Source: Planctomicrobium piriforme (lineage in GTDB: Bacteria > Planctomycetota > Planctomycetia > Pirellulales > UBA1268). From it: a stretch of 64,000 nucleotides of DNA. The stretch is taken from the NCBI GenBank assembly GCA_945861585.1, contig CAMAVC010000005.1, positions 1 to 64,000 on the forward strand. The letters run 5' to 3'. Made by a program: the position numbers and the translations under genes. Below, piece by piece: positions 26,800-35,570 of this stretch; position 1 is the first letter of the stretch, and each line of letters opens with the position of its first letter. The notes under the pieces were generated by a model. The model saw only the letters and a list, made by a program, of their open reading frames with translations. It did no database searches and was not told where the DNA came from.

Positions 26800-28041
26800 T
26801 CATTTCCGAGCACTGCCGAGGTCCAGCTTCTTCAGCGTACAGCCGATGAGCTTCTCCCGATTCTCGGCCGAGAGCGGGCCGTTGTCTTTGAAGGTGAGCG
26901 ACTGCAACGTCGGCATGGAGGCAATGGCTCCGACCGACGCCTCCGTGACACCGGTCTCACGGATGGAAAGCTCCTTGAGGTTTGGAAGGCCAGCGATCAG
27001 CTGCACGGTGGCATCGGTCATCCGCGGCGCGCTCCAGATGTCGAGCACCTCCAACTCCTGGGCCGATGCAAGGTGACGCAAGCCCTCGTCACCCAGGCCG
27101 GCCAGCTCGTGCAGGTAGAGCCGCTTGAGATGCGGCAACTCGGCGAGCACCGCGAGCGCCGAATCGCCGATATCGGGCAGATCACGCAGCGTCAGGCGGG
27201 CGAGCCGCATTCCCGCAAGCGCGAGGACTCCCTCGGAGCCGAAGCCCTGGCAGCGAAAGATCTCGAGCGAGGAGAGTTTCCCCAGCTTCGTGAGGTCTCG
27301 CCCCGCGGCGCTCGTGATCGCGAAGTCCTGCATGAGCAGCGATTCGAGCGATTGGCTCGCCGCGAGATCGGCGAGGCCCGAGTCGGTGACGGCTGTACTT
27401 CGATGCTTCAGGGCGGTGAGATTCGGCAGTTTGCCGACCGTGGCAAGCGTCATGTCGCCGGCCTCCATGTTGCCCCGCAGGTCGAGCGAGCGGAGCTGAA
27501 GCATCTTGGAGAGACGGCGCGTGTTGAGATCGTTGAAACGGTTCTGGAGCAGCGTCAGTCGCTCGAGCTTCGTGAGACCGGCGATCGTCTTCAAAGCGGC
27601 GCCGGTCAGGTTGGTATTGGATGACAGGTCGAGTTCGACCAGATTTGGGAACAACTGCACGATCGCCTGGATGCCTGCATCCGTGATCCCGCTATTGGTG
27701 AGCGCGAGCACCTCGAGCTTTTCGAGACCCGCGAGCCGGCCCACCATCGCGTCGTCGAGTTCACGGAAGTTTTGGATTCGCAGCGCGCGGAGGTCGCTCA
27801 GCCGACCGAAGAGCGCGACGTCGTCGGCCGTGAGTTCCGCGCCATCCTCGATCGTTATCTCGGTCAGCTTTCCTGCTTCGTCGAGCCGGAGCTTCGCCCG
27901 CTTGCCGAGCGAGTCGATCCGTGATTTCGCCAACTGCTCGTCGTCGGCCGTCGCCGGCTCGGCCACCGCGTGCTGCGCGCCGACGGCATGCACCCCACAC
28001 ATCGCGAAAAGCACGAACACCACCCGCATCAGATCCGGCAT
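26800..28041 (-). CDS. Secreted leucine-rich repeat protein
   Basis: A 413-aa exported protein. After a signal peptide (about 1-28) come about twelve leucine-rich repeats of 23-26 residues of the ribonuclease-inhibitor/cysteine-containing type, for example LEKLEVLALTNSGITDAGIQ and LPNLKELSIRETGVTEASVG. Such proteins bind partners through a curved solenoid; ligand unknown. AAGGAGG lies five bases before the ATG, a near-perfect ribosome site. It follows the Gfo/Idh dehydrogenase gene by 24 bases and is probably co-transcribed with it and the GPH symporter. Confidence 0.88.
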   Translation of the reverse strand: MPDLMRVVFVLFAMCGVHAVGAQHAVAEPATADDEQLAKSRIDSLGKRAKLRLDEAGKLTEITIEDGAELTADDVALFGRLSDLRALRIQNFRELDDAMVGRLAGLEKLEVLALTNSGITDAGIQAIVQLFPNLVELDLSSNTNLTGAALKTIAGLTKLERLTLLQNRFNDLNTRRLSKMLQLRSLDLRGNMEAGDMTLATVGKLPNLTALKHRSTAVTDSGLADLAASQSLESLLMQDFAITSAAGRDLTKLGKLSSLEIFRCQGFGSEGVLALAGMRLARLTLRDLPDIGDSALAVLAELPHLKRLYLHELAGLGDEGLRHLASAQELEVLDIWSAPRMTDATVQLIAGLPNLKELSIRETGVTEASVGAIASMPTLQSLTFKDNGPLSAENREKLIGCTLKKLDLGSARK

Positions 28042-28065
28042 GACGCCCTCCTTGATTTGTAAGCC

Positions 28066-29586
28066 CTAGTCGAGCCGGTAGCCGGAAGGGTAGGTCGGCT
28101 TGATCAGGTCGGCCACGCGGGGAGTCTTGAGGTTGACGAGATTCGTTACCTGCAGGTTCTTGGCATCCCACTCGATCTTCTCCCCCCACTCGCCCATCGC
28201 GCCGTTGGAGCCCCCTTGGGCGGCCGCCCAGACGGCGAGGTTGCCGAGCAGGATCGTCTCGGTCAGCGGCCCGCCGCGATCGACGAAATTCGAATGGCAG
28301 ATCTTCGGGTTGCCGGCCTGCTTCGCTCGGAACAGCTCAAACATGTTGTTCACGTCGTTGCCCCTGCCCTTGTCCTCGGGGGCTTCGAAATCGGCGTTTA
28401 CCTTCTCGACGCCGCAGAGACGGTAGTTGCCGCAGTAATCGTCGGAGCTGTAGAAGGCCCCCTTCTCCCCCACGATCAATACGCCGCTGTCGGAAACGTC
28501 GGTGATGCCCCACTTGTCGAACAGCTCCGCTGGCGGCTTGTTGCCCTTGCGGTCGTACCACCAGAACGGGATCGCCGGCCGCTCGGCCGTCTCCGGAAAC
28601 TCAAATTTGATGATCGAGCTGGCCGGGAAGCTGTCGAAATCGTGGCCGGTGGTCTTCGCCACCACCGAAACCGGATCGCGGAGGCCGCAAGCAGCGAAGG
28701 GGACCGTCAGCATGTGGCAGGCCATGTCGCCGAGCGCCCCGGTGCCGAAGTCCCACCATCCGCGGTGCTGGAAGGCATGGTAGAGGCCGGGCCAGTATTC
28801 CCGCGGCGGCGCCACGCCCAGCCAGTTTTTCCAGTCGAGTAGCTCGAGCGCGCGGCCAATCTCCTTCTGCTTTTTCTCGACGAGCTGGGTGACGATCTCG
28901 ACGACCTCCTCAGCGGTCGTCGTGGGATCCTCCTCCTCGTCCACCTGCTGCATCGCCTCGGTCTGATACTTCCGTACGTTCATCCGCCGATTCGGCCCCT
29001 GGGCCCAGACGGGCCGATTCGACCAGGCGTAGACCTCCTTGAGGGACCCGAGCACGCCCGTGCGCAGCTGTGCGATCGCCTCGCGGGAGGAGGGCAGGGC
29101 GGTGCCTTGGTTGCCCATCTGGGTGCAGACGCCTGTTTCCTGGGCGACTTTGGCCAGCAGCCGAGCCTCGTAGATCGTGCGCGTCAGCGGCTTCTGCGTG
29201 TAGCAGTTGATGCCCATCCGCATCGCGTCGAGCGTTATCGGGGCATGCATGTGGTCCGGCGTGCTGATCACGGCGATGTCGATGTTCTTGCCGTGCTTGG
29301 CAAGCAGTTCGCGGTAGTCGGTGAACTGCTCTGCATCCTTGAACCTCTCCGATTTCCCCTTGCTTTCGAGCGTGTTGCGGTCGACGTCGCAGATGGCGAT
29401 CACTTTGCCGAAGAGGGCCGCGTTGTCGGAGTCGCTACTCCCCTTTCCGCCCACGCCGATGCAGGCGATGGTGAGCTGCTCATTGGCCGATTGGCTCCAG
29501 GCGGGGCGGCCGCCGGCGGCGACGAAATAGCCGGCGCCGGCCAGGGATGTGGCCTGTAGGAAGCTACGACGCGTGGTGGCTGACAT
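28066..29586 (-). CDS. Gfo/Idh/MocA-family oxidoreductase with Tat signal
   Basis: A 506-aa NAD(P)-dependent dehydrogenase, probably acting on a sugar or inositol derivative. A twin-arginine leader (TTRRSFLQATSLAGAG, about 4-19) suggests export in folded form with its cofactor. The Rossmann start is IACIGVGGKGSSD, the conserved Lys lies in CYTQKPLT (family EKP), and the C-terminal substrate domain follows. The ATG at 29586 has GAGGAGAG six bases upstream. Upstream lies a GPH symporter (141-base gap) and downstream the LRR gene, so this looks like a catabolic unit for an imported sugar. Substrate is not deducible. Confidence 0.9.
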   Translation of the reverse strand: MSATTRRSFLQATSLAGAGYFVAAGGRPAWSQSANEQLTIACIGVGGKGSSDSDNAALFGKVIAICDVDRNTLESKGKSERFKDAEQFTDYRELLAKHGKNIDIAVISTPDHMHAPITLDAMRMGINCYTQKPLTRTIYEARLLAKVAQETGVCTQMGNQGTALPSSREAIAQLRTGVLGSLKEVYAWSNRPVWAQGPNRRMNVRKYQTEAMQQVDEEEDPTTTAEEVVEIVTQLVEKKQKEIGRALELLDWKNWLGVAPPREYWPGLYHAFQHRGWWDFGTGALGDMACHMLTVPFAACGLRDPVSVVAKTTGHDFDSFPASSIIKFEFPETAERPAIPFWWYDRKGNKPPAELFDKWGITDVSDSGVLIVGEKGAFYSSDDYCGNYRLCGVEKVNADFEAPEDKGRGNDVNNMFELFRAKQAGNPKICHSNFVDRGGPLTETILLGNLAVWAAAQGGSNGAMGEWGEKIEWDAKNLQVTNLVNLKTPRVADLIKPTYPSGYRLD

Positions 29587-29727
29587 GCAAACTCTCCTCG
29601 ACTGTTTGTTTCGGTTCGTGAGGTGTTGAGCCGGCTCAGGCTCAGATCCGCATGGTAATCGAAGATCTTTCTTGTTGAGATCGAACGCCGGCTTGCTGTT
29701 GGCACGTCGGACCGCCGCCATGAAGGA

Positions 29728-31110
29728 CTATCGAGTGAGCCGGCGGGCCACAAGGTCGTCCCGCATCGTCCGACACACGCCCTCGGTCAGGCCGTAGAGG
29801 CAAAATACGCCCGCCAGCAGGAGCAATCCCACCGCCGGGATCGGGCTCATCATCAGCAGGATTCCCTGCTTGGCGTTTGCCGATAGTTCGACATTGGGCA
29901 CGTAGCCGTAGTGGTCGAGCAGGAAGCCCGCGCAGGCGGCACCAATGCCCATGCCCGCCTTCTGTGCGCATGTCGTTGCCGAGAAGATGATGCCGGTGGT
30001 GCGGGCGCCAAACTTCCATTCGGCGTAGTCGGCCGTGTCGGCTACGAGCGTCCAGTAGAGCGTGGCGTTGATACCCGCCGCGACCGTGCCCAGCAGGTGG
30101 AACGTGAAGATCAGGCCGGCCTGTTCGGGGAGCAGGCCGTAGAAGGGAATCGCCGTCAGCGCCGTCGCCGCCATGCTGGCGATGAAGGCCCGCTTCTTGC
30201 CAATCGCCGACACCACGAATCTCGTGAGCATGGCACCGCCGATCATGGCAAGACCGCCGAGAAAGAAATAGAGCGGAATCGCTGGAAAATAGCCCAGCAG
30301 CCGCACGTTGTCCCAGCCGAGGTAGTTCTTGAGGTAGTAGATGCCGGCCGACCCCCGGACCACCGCGAGCGCGATGTTCACTGTCCCGACGAGGAACATC
30401 ATGATCCAGTGGGGATTCGCGAGGAGCGTGCGAACATCGTCGATCAACCGCGTCTTTTGAGCCGCGGGCGGCTGAATCCGTTCGCGGGTTGCGGCAAAGC
30501 ACACCAGGAACAGTGCCACCGCCGCGAAGCTGAAGGCGAGTACCGTGAGCTGTGCGCCGCGAGCCGGGTTGCTGCCACCCAGGAGGGCGACGAGCGGCAG
30601 GAACCCAGTGTTGGCGATGATTCCACCAACTTGGGCCAGGCCCATGCGGTAGGCGTTGAGGCTCGTCCGCTCGAGCGGATCGTCGGTCATCACGCCGGAG
30701 AGGGCGCCGTACGGGATGTTGATGGCGGAGTAGGTGAGCATCAAGAGGTTGTAGGTCACCCACGCCCAGACGAGCTTCTGTCCGCCCGTCAGACTCGGGG
30801 TCGTGAAGGCCAGCACGAAGACGATCGCCAGCGGCAGGCATAGCCAGAGCAGCCACGGTCGGAAGCGTCCCCAGCGGGAATGCGTGCGGTCGGCCACGGC
30901 ACCTACGAAGAAGTCGAAGAAGCCGTCGGTCGATCGGGCGAAGAAGAGCATCGTGCCGGTGGCAGCGGCGGTGATCCCGAAGATGTCCGTGTAGTAGTAC
31001 ATGATGAAGTTCATCATCAGTGCCCACACGAAATTGCTCGCCGTGTCGCCCAGGCCGTAGCCAAACTTTTCGCCGAACGAGAGTTTCATGCCGCCGGAAC
31101 GAGCCGCCAT
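29728..31110 (-). CDS. GPH-family sugar:cation symporter
   Basis: A 460-aa inner-membrane carrier of the glycoside-pentoside-hexuronide group (MelB/YicJ-like), MFS fold with about 12 helices. The N-terminal GEKFGYGLGDTASNFVW and the following DGFFDFFVGAVADRTHSRWGRFRPW are hallmark sequences of the family (Na+/H+-coupling helix and loop 2-3). The ATG at 31110 has AGGAAGAAGA upstream; MKLSFGEK at 31089 is an alternative. The downstream dehydrogenase suggests uptake of the same sugar. Confidence 0.92.
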   Translation of the reverse strand: MAARSGGMKLSFGEKFGYGLGDTASNFVWALMMNFIMYYYTDIFGITAAATGTMLFFARSTDGFFDFFVGAVADRTHSRWGRFRPWLLWLCLPLAIVFVLAFTTPSLTGGQKLVWAWVTYNLLMLTYSAINIPYGALSGVMTDDPLERTSLNAYRMGLAQVGGIIANTGFLPLVALLGGSNPARGAQLTVLAFSFAAVALFLVCFAATRERIQPPAAQKTRLIDDVRTLLANPHWIMMFLVGTVNIALAVVRGSAGIYYLKNYLGWDNVRLLGYFPAIPLYFFLGGLAMIGGAMLTRFVVSAIGKKRAFIASMAATALTAIPFYGLLPEQAGLIFTFHLLGTVAAGINATLYWTLVADTADYAEWKFGARTTGIIFSATTCAQKAGMGIGAACAGFLLDHYGYVPNVELSANAKQGILLMMSPIPAVGLLLLAGVFCLYGLTEGVCRTMRDDLVARRLTR

Positions 31111-31251
31111 GCGATCTTCTTCCTGGGATGCGAGCCGAGTCGCACGGCACGGCGAACGATCGCCCCGTGCGGCCGAGAACGTCGCCACTCGCATGGGTCG
31201 AAGGCGTGTTGCCTGCGACAACCTGCCCGCTGCCGTCCCTTCCCCCCGCGC

Positions 31252-31743
31252 TCATTCCTCCAGCGCAAGATTGACTGTATTTCGTCCACCGGTCACCGTC
31301 GCCTGAAAACCGGATGTATTCGCCGCCTTGTATTTTTCCGGCAGATGCTCGGTGATCTTGGGTGGCGGAGGATACCTACCAAAGTTCTCTCGATTCCGCG
31401 ACCACTGCTCGGCTTCAGCGGCGGAAAGTCCACCACTGGCCTCCGTCTTGCTCACGGCAATCGCGTAGGCGCCGGGAAGGGCGCCATCGCCAGGATCTTT
31501 CGTGGTGAGCCTGAATCGTCCAGTGGCGTCGGTCGTCCCAACTGCTGCCCGCTTGCCAGCCGTCGCGGGAACAAAGACCACGGATGCCCCTTCAACAGGC
31601 TTACCCCGAAACGTCACGGTTCCCTCAACGGGAGCCAAGCCTTCGAGCCTCGTTCGTGGGCCGCAGCCCGCTATACCGACAAACCACAGGCCGACACAAA
31701 GGAAAACGGTGCAACTCGCCCATTCATTGGTGTTCACCTTCAC
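31252..31743 (-). CDS. Lipoprotein with carboxypeptidase-regulatory (transthyretin-like) domain
   Basis: A 163-aa predicted lipoprotein. The leader LCVGLWFVGIAGC ends in a lipobox Cys (about residue 27). It is followed by a beta-sandwich domain: VEGTVTFRGKPVEGASVVFVP, then TTDATGRFRLTTK and PGAYAIAVSK, as in planctomycete carboxypeptidase-regulatory-like proteins. Start is uncertain: GTG at 31743 or 31737, both close after the DUF1559 stop at 31773; upstream residues in frame are not signal-like. A DUF1559 gene followed by a small lipoprotein recurs at 55612-57046. Role in surface assembly is inference. Confidence 0.78.
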   Translation of the reverse strand: MKVNTNEWASCTVFLCVGLWFVGIAGCGPRTRLEGLAPVEGTVTFRGKPVEGASVVFVPATAGKRAAVGTTDATGRFRLTTKDPGDGALPGAYAIAVSKTEASGGLSAAEAEQWSRNRENFGRYPPPPKITEHLPEKYKAANTSGFQATVTGGRNTVNLALEE

Positions 31744-31772
31744 TGGTCTCGTTTCAAAGCGGTAATCGCCGA

Positions 31773-32810
31773 TCACTGAATTGTCTCCGACTCGCCGCCA
31801 CTCCTCGATCCCATGGCACCCCAGACACCATACGGCGAACGGCCGCTTCGCGGGCATGGCCGAGAAAGGTCGCCCGTGTCGATTGTGTCGAGGAGGAAGA
31901 CCACCGAACCGTCGAGTCGCAGGGCATTCACTCCGCCCGGATGGTAACTGGTCGGTGGGGCAAGGCCACGATTGGCATCCGAGCCGCCCTCCCAGCACGA
32001 CGGTCCGTTGGGACCGATGATCGTATTGAACGAAACGAATGCCGGCCTTCCATCGTTCCATCGCCGCCCGGCCCACACGTGGGTGTTGCCACCGGCGACA
32101 TAACGCCCACCGGCCCCGATCTGAGACAGGCAGGCAATCGGGCTGGCAGTATCTGGATTCGACGTCAGCGCGCTGTAGTGCTCGACGATCCCGCCTTTGA
32201 GCGAACCACCGTCGACGCCGACGCAGCGCTCGCTCATGGCGAGTGTCTTGCTCAGCCCGTCGGAAATCTGGTGAAACGCGAACACGCGTCCGTTGTTTGC
32301 AAGATCACCTCCGCTGTAGTCAAAAGGGCCACGATTTTCTTCGTCCCCCACCCATTCCCAGGGAATGGTATCGCCGACGCTGAACACATAGTTCGTGCGA
32401 CCATGCTCGCTTGGCTGCTTCGTGCCGGCTGCACCATCACTCGGGCACAGAAAGCCGACGACCTGGGTCTGCCAGTGAGCAGAGCCATCCCACGGCCAGG
32501 GGCCGAAGTTGTTCGCCGCGATCCTGTCAAACAGCGGTGTCTGCTCGAGGAACGGAAGCAGCAAGACAAGCCCACTCATCCGGCACGAGCTCTGAGACCA
32601 CAATCCTCCTTGGCGGTAGGGTAGGCGCTTACGCGCTTCATGATAGCCGTGGAGTGCGAGGCCCAACTGTTTTTGACTGTTATTGCACTGCATTCGCCGG
32701 GCGGACTCGCGGGTTGATTGCACCGCCGGCAGGAGCAGCCCGATGAGCACCGCGATGATCGCGATCACAACCAGCAGCTCCACCAACGTGAAACCGTGAT
32801 GCTTTTTCAT
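31773..32810 (-). CDS. DUF1559 (type IV pilin-like N-methylation) protein
   Basis: A 345-aa secreted protein of the planctomycete-expanded DUF1559 family. It begins with a prepilin leader and hydrophobic helix, HGFTLVELLVVIAIIAVLIG, with the Gly before Phe as the peptidase site. The C-terminal marker YHPGGVNALRLDGSVVFLLD (H-x8-DG) is intact. It lacks the residues needed for a known pilus assembly role; function is unknown. It follows the PEP-CTERM gene by 36 bases and precedes the lipoprotein gene by about 30. Confidence 0.92.
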   Translation of the reverse strand: MKKHHGFTLVELLVVIAIIAVLIGLLLPAVQSTRESARRMQCNNSQKQLGLALHGYHEARKRLPYRQGGLWSQSSCRMSGLVLLLPFLEQTPLFDRIAANNFGPWPWDGSAHWQTQVVGFLCPSDGAAGTKQPSEHGRTNYVFSVGDTIPWEWVGDEENRGPFDYSGGDLANNGRVFAFHQISDGLSKTLAMSERCVGVDGGSLKGGIVEHYSALTSNPDTASPIACLSQIGAGGRYVAGGNTHVWAGRRWNDGRPAFVSFNTIIGPNGPSCWEGGSDANRGLAPPTSYHPGGVNALRLDGSVVFLLDTIDTGDLSRPCPRSGRSPYGVWGAMGSRSGGESETIQ

Positions 32811-32846
32811 GAGACAACCGCTGAAACCAGCTCTTCTGGGGTCGAA

Positions 32847-35237
32847 CTAGACACGCCGGCGGCGGGCCCAGACGGCGGCGACGACGCCAACGCCGAGCAG
32901 CGTGAGGGCGGTTGGCTCGGGCACGACACTGACATCGCCCGTCAACTCGCTGAACTCGAGCGTTTGGCCACCGGACTGGAGCGACCAGATGTCACCCGAT
33001 ACCGACCACGTGCCACTGTAGAACCCGGTCGATGCCACGCTGCTGAAATCACCGTCCGAAACGCCGGAGAAGTCGAACAGGTTGAACACGTCCGTGTTGC
33101 CGAAGGCCGACGCGTTGCCAAACACGAGTGACAGCGTGCCGCCGTAGGTGGGACCGGTGCCGCCGGTGATGTTCAAACCGTCGTACTGTGTGCCCCGCGT
33201 CGTGCCGTCGATCTCGAAGATCGACGTGCTCGCGCCACCCAAGACGAGCGCATTCACCGAGAGCACCCCCGGACTGGTGCCAGGCGACAACACGCCGTCG
33301 ATGGTGGCCGTCCCGCCGATCACGCCTGAGCCGCCGAGCGTGGCGCCGGCATCCACCTGCACCGCGCCATTGGCGAGCGCGCCGTTGACAAAGAGCATTC
33401 CGGCCGTGACGGCGGTGGCCCCCGAATAGGTATTCGCCGCACTCAATGTCAGGCTGCCGGCCCCCGATTTTTCGAGTCCGCCCGAGCCGCCCAGAGCTTG
33501 GCTGGTGGCGACGTTGAATCCGTTGCTGTCGATCTTGATCCCGCCGGCCTGCACATTCGCCACATCCAGGTTCGCGATGAAGGCCCCCTGGTTCTCCCGG
33601 GCTTTCAGCATGCCGCCATTGAAGTTGACGGTCGCACTGCCGGTGCCGCCTTCGACCTTTTTCGTCGTCACGGTGCCGCCATTGAGATTGAGGGTGCCCG
33701 TGGCATTGTCGCGGCCCACGAACACCTCGTTGCCGACATTCAGTTCCGCCGAACCACTGAGCGTGTAGGTGCCCACGGATGAGCCGCTGTTCTCATTGCC
33801 GATATAGACCTCGTTCTGCACGTTCACGGTGCCACCGCTCTGGGCGAGAAGTCCCGTCGCCTGGTTGTGGCCGATCTGCAGTTTGTCGCTCGTGCTCATG
33901 GTGCCGCCGGTCATCGTCATCGTGCCGGAAGAGCCCAGCTCCTTGCCGATGAAGATGTTGTTCGTCGCTGCCAACGAGCCTCCGCTCAGGTTGTAGGAGC
34001 CGGTGCCGATCTTGTTGTCGTCTCGCGTTCCCACGCCAAACTCCTTGATCACGCTGATCACACCGGCCGTTTGATTCAGCGTTCCGGTGCCGTTGCGGCG
34101 GCCGATGTACATGTTGCCATTGCCGGTGGTGGTGATCGTGCCGCCGTTCACGTTCAAAACGCCTGTGCCACTTTCCCGGCCCACGACGACCTCGTTCGCC
34201 ACGCTGAGCGATCCCGCCCCGCTCAGCGTGTATGTCCCCGACGCACCGGCGTTTTCATTGCCGATGTAGAGTTCGTTGTTGATGCTGATTGCCCCGCCGC
34301 TTTGCGCCACGACGCCCACGCCATTGTTGTGGCCGACGATGAACTTCTCGTCGCCGGTCTTCGTGATCGTGCCGCCCGTCATGGTGAGCGCGCCCGTGCC
34401 GCTCTCGCGGCCGACAACAAAATCCCGCCCGATGTTCAGCACTGCATTGCCGCTGATGGTGTAGGTGCCGTTCGCCCCTCCGCCCTGCCCCACGTAGAGA
34501 TTGTGGTTCAGCGTCACGGTGCCACCGCTCTGAGCAAGCGTTCCCGTGCCGTTGTCGCGGCCCACGAACGTCTCGTCGCCGCCGGTCTTCGTCAGCGTGC
34601 CGCCCGACATCGTCAGCGTGCCGACGCCCCGGTTGTTGCCCACGAAAATCTTGTTGTTGGCGGTCAGCACACCCGTTTCGAGGCTGAAGTCGCCCACACT
34701 GTTCTGCGAGTCGCCGATGAAGAATTCCCCCGACACCGCGAGCGTGCCACTGGTGTTCACCCGCACCGTCCCGGTCCGACTGTCGCCGAAGGCGCCGACG
34801 AGCAGGTTGCCCGTGGCATTGAGCGAGCCGGTCCCTTGGGCAAAGCCCGTGATGCCGCCCCCTGCCGAGCCGGTATTGGCGAGGTTGTAGGTTCCCGCCG
34901 TGTTGTTCTGGCCTACGAACATCCAGTTGCCGCCACCGGTGCCGGCGGTTCCCGCCGTGTGATCCAGGCGGCCGCCGCCCCGCACGACGATGTCGTTGGG
35001 CGTTGCCGAGATATCCGCGGAGATGGTGGCGATGTTCGCCGGCGCGGTGTCGACGATCGCGTTTTGCCCCGTAGGGACATTGCCGAGGCTCCAGTTTGCC
35101 GCGGTATTCCAATCCGTGCTGGTTGTCCCGGTCCAGAAGTTCTCCTGCGCGTTGGCGGCGGAGAGAGCGCACGACACCGCAATCAACGCGGGTAGCATCA
35201 CCAGCCATGACGGACCCGCTTGAGTAGCAATTCTCAT
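32847..35237 (-). CDS. PEP-CTERM surface protein with autotransporter-type beta-strand repeats
   Basis: A 796-aa exported protein. The signal peptide ends near SAANAQENFW. From about residue 60 to 560 the chain consists of roughly 25-33-residue repeats of the type GTLTMSGGTLTKTGGDETFVGR, forming a probable right-handed beta-helix. One autotransporter-associated strand repeat (GGLEKSGAGSLTLSAANTYSG, residues about 590) follows. The C-terminus VPEPTALTLLGVGVV plus ARRRRV is a PEP-CTERM sorting signal, recognised by exosortase (not in this window). GGGGGGAA precedes the ATG at 35237. It heads the run ending with the DUF1559 and lipoprotein genes, divergent from the GH5 gene. Confidence 0.9.
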   Translation of the reverse strand: MRIATQAGPSWLVMLPALIAVSCALSAANAQENFWTGTTSTDWNTAANWSLGNVPTGQNAIVDTAPANIATISADISATPNDIVVRGGGRLDHTAGTAGTGGGNWMFVGQNNTAGTYNLANTGSAGGGITGFAQGTGSLNATGNLLVGAFGDSRTGTVRVNTSGTLAVSGEFFIGDSQNSVGDFSLETGVLTANNKIFVGNNRGVGTLTMSGGTLTKTGGDETFVGRDNGTGTLAQSGGTVTLNHNLYVGQGGGANGTYTISGNAVLNIGRDFVVGRESGTGALTMTGGTITKTGDEKFIVGHNNGVGVVAQSGGAISINNELYIGNENAGASGTYTLSGAGSLSVANEVVVGRESGTGVLNVNGGTITTTGNGNMYIGRRNGTGTLNQTAGVISVIKEFGVGTRDDNKIGTGSYNLSGGSLAATNNIFIGKELGSSGTMTMTGGTMSTSDKLQIGHNQATGLLAQSGGTVNVQNEVYIGNENSGSSVGTYTLSGSAELNVGNEVFVGRDNATGTLNLNGGTVTTKKVEGGTGSATVNFNGGMLKARENQGAFIANLDVANVQAGGIKIDSNGFNVATSQALGGSGGLEKSGAGSLTLSAANTYSGATAVTAGMLFVNGALANGAVQVDAGATLGGSGVIGGTATIDGVLSPGTSPGVLSVNALVLGGASTSIFEIDGTTRGTQYDGLNITGGTGPTYGGTLSLVFGNASAFGNTDVFNLFDFSGVSDGDFSSVASTGFYSGTWSVSGDIWSLQSGGQTLEFSELTGDVSVVPEPTALTLLGVGVVAAVWARRRRV

Positions 35238-35387
35238 GACCGATTCCCCCCAGGAAGAAAAGATTTTGCCGACGCTCCGTCGGGGGCCGAACAACCCCGT
35301 GAGGAACGCCGTTCGTTGAGTCTCGCAGCAGAGCGTACCAAGCGGCAGTAAGCAAGGCAACAAAAAAACAACATGGTGCACGATAAT

Positions 35388-35415
35388 TTGACTTTGAAAA
35401 CGTCTCGGATATGTT
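35388..35415 (+). promoter_or_regulatory. Sigma-70-like promoter for GH5-lacI
   Basis: TTGACT (35388-35393), a 16-base spacer and TATGTT (35410-35415). It is about 155 bases before the GH5 start, leaving a long leader. Confidence 0.5.
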
Positions 35416-35424
35416 TAGACGCGG

Positions 35425-35437
35425 ATTGTTGCACAAT
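35425..35437. promoter_or_regulatory. Candidate operator downstream of the GH5 promoter
   Basis: ATTGT-TGC-ACAAT is a perfect 5-bp dyad located 10 bases after the -10 box, where bound LacI-type repressors act. GTTGCA repeats directly next to it. The coupled lacI gene makes autoregulation plausible; there is no direct proof. Confidence 0.35.
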
Positions 35438-35570
35438 GTTGCATCACCTCTGGCCCGGCGGCTTCCCAGTTCTGAAGCCGGGGGTGGATTGGCTCGTGGA
35501 GGGTCGGCAAGGCGCTTGCGGCTAAAATCGCGGGTTGCGTGCCGTTGGCGGTTTTTAATCGTTTCGAAGC

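Larger units (their letters stand above)
35238..35570. other. Divergent intergenic region, 333 bp
   Basis: No gene is visible. It is distinctly AT-richer than its surroundings between 35340 and 35445 and contains a plus-strand promoter (35388-35415), a dyad (35425-35437) and a near-palindrome TCGTTTCGAAGCGTGA (35559-35574) overlapping the GH5 start. The minus-strand promoter for the PEP-CTERM gene must also lie here but I cannot place it. Confidence 0.6.
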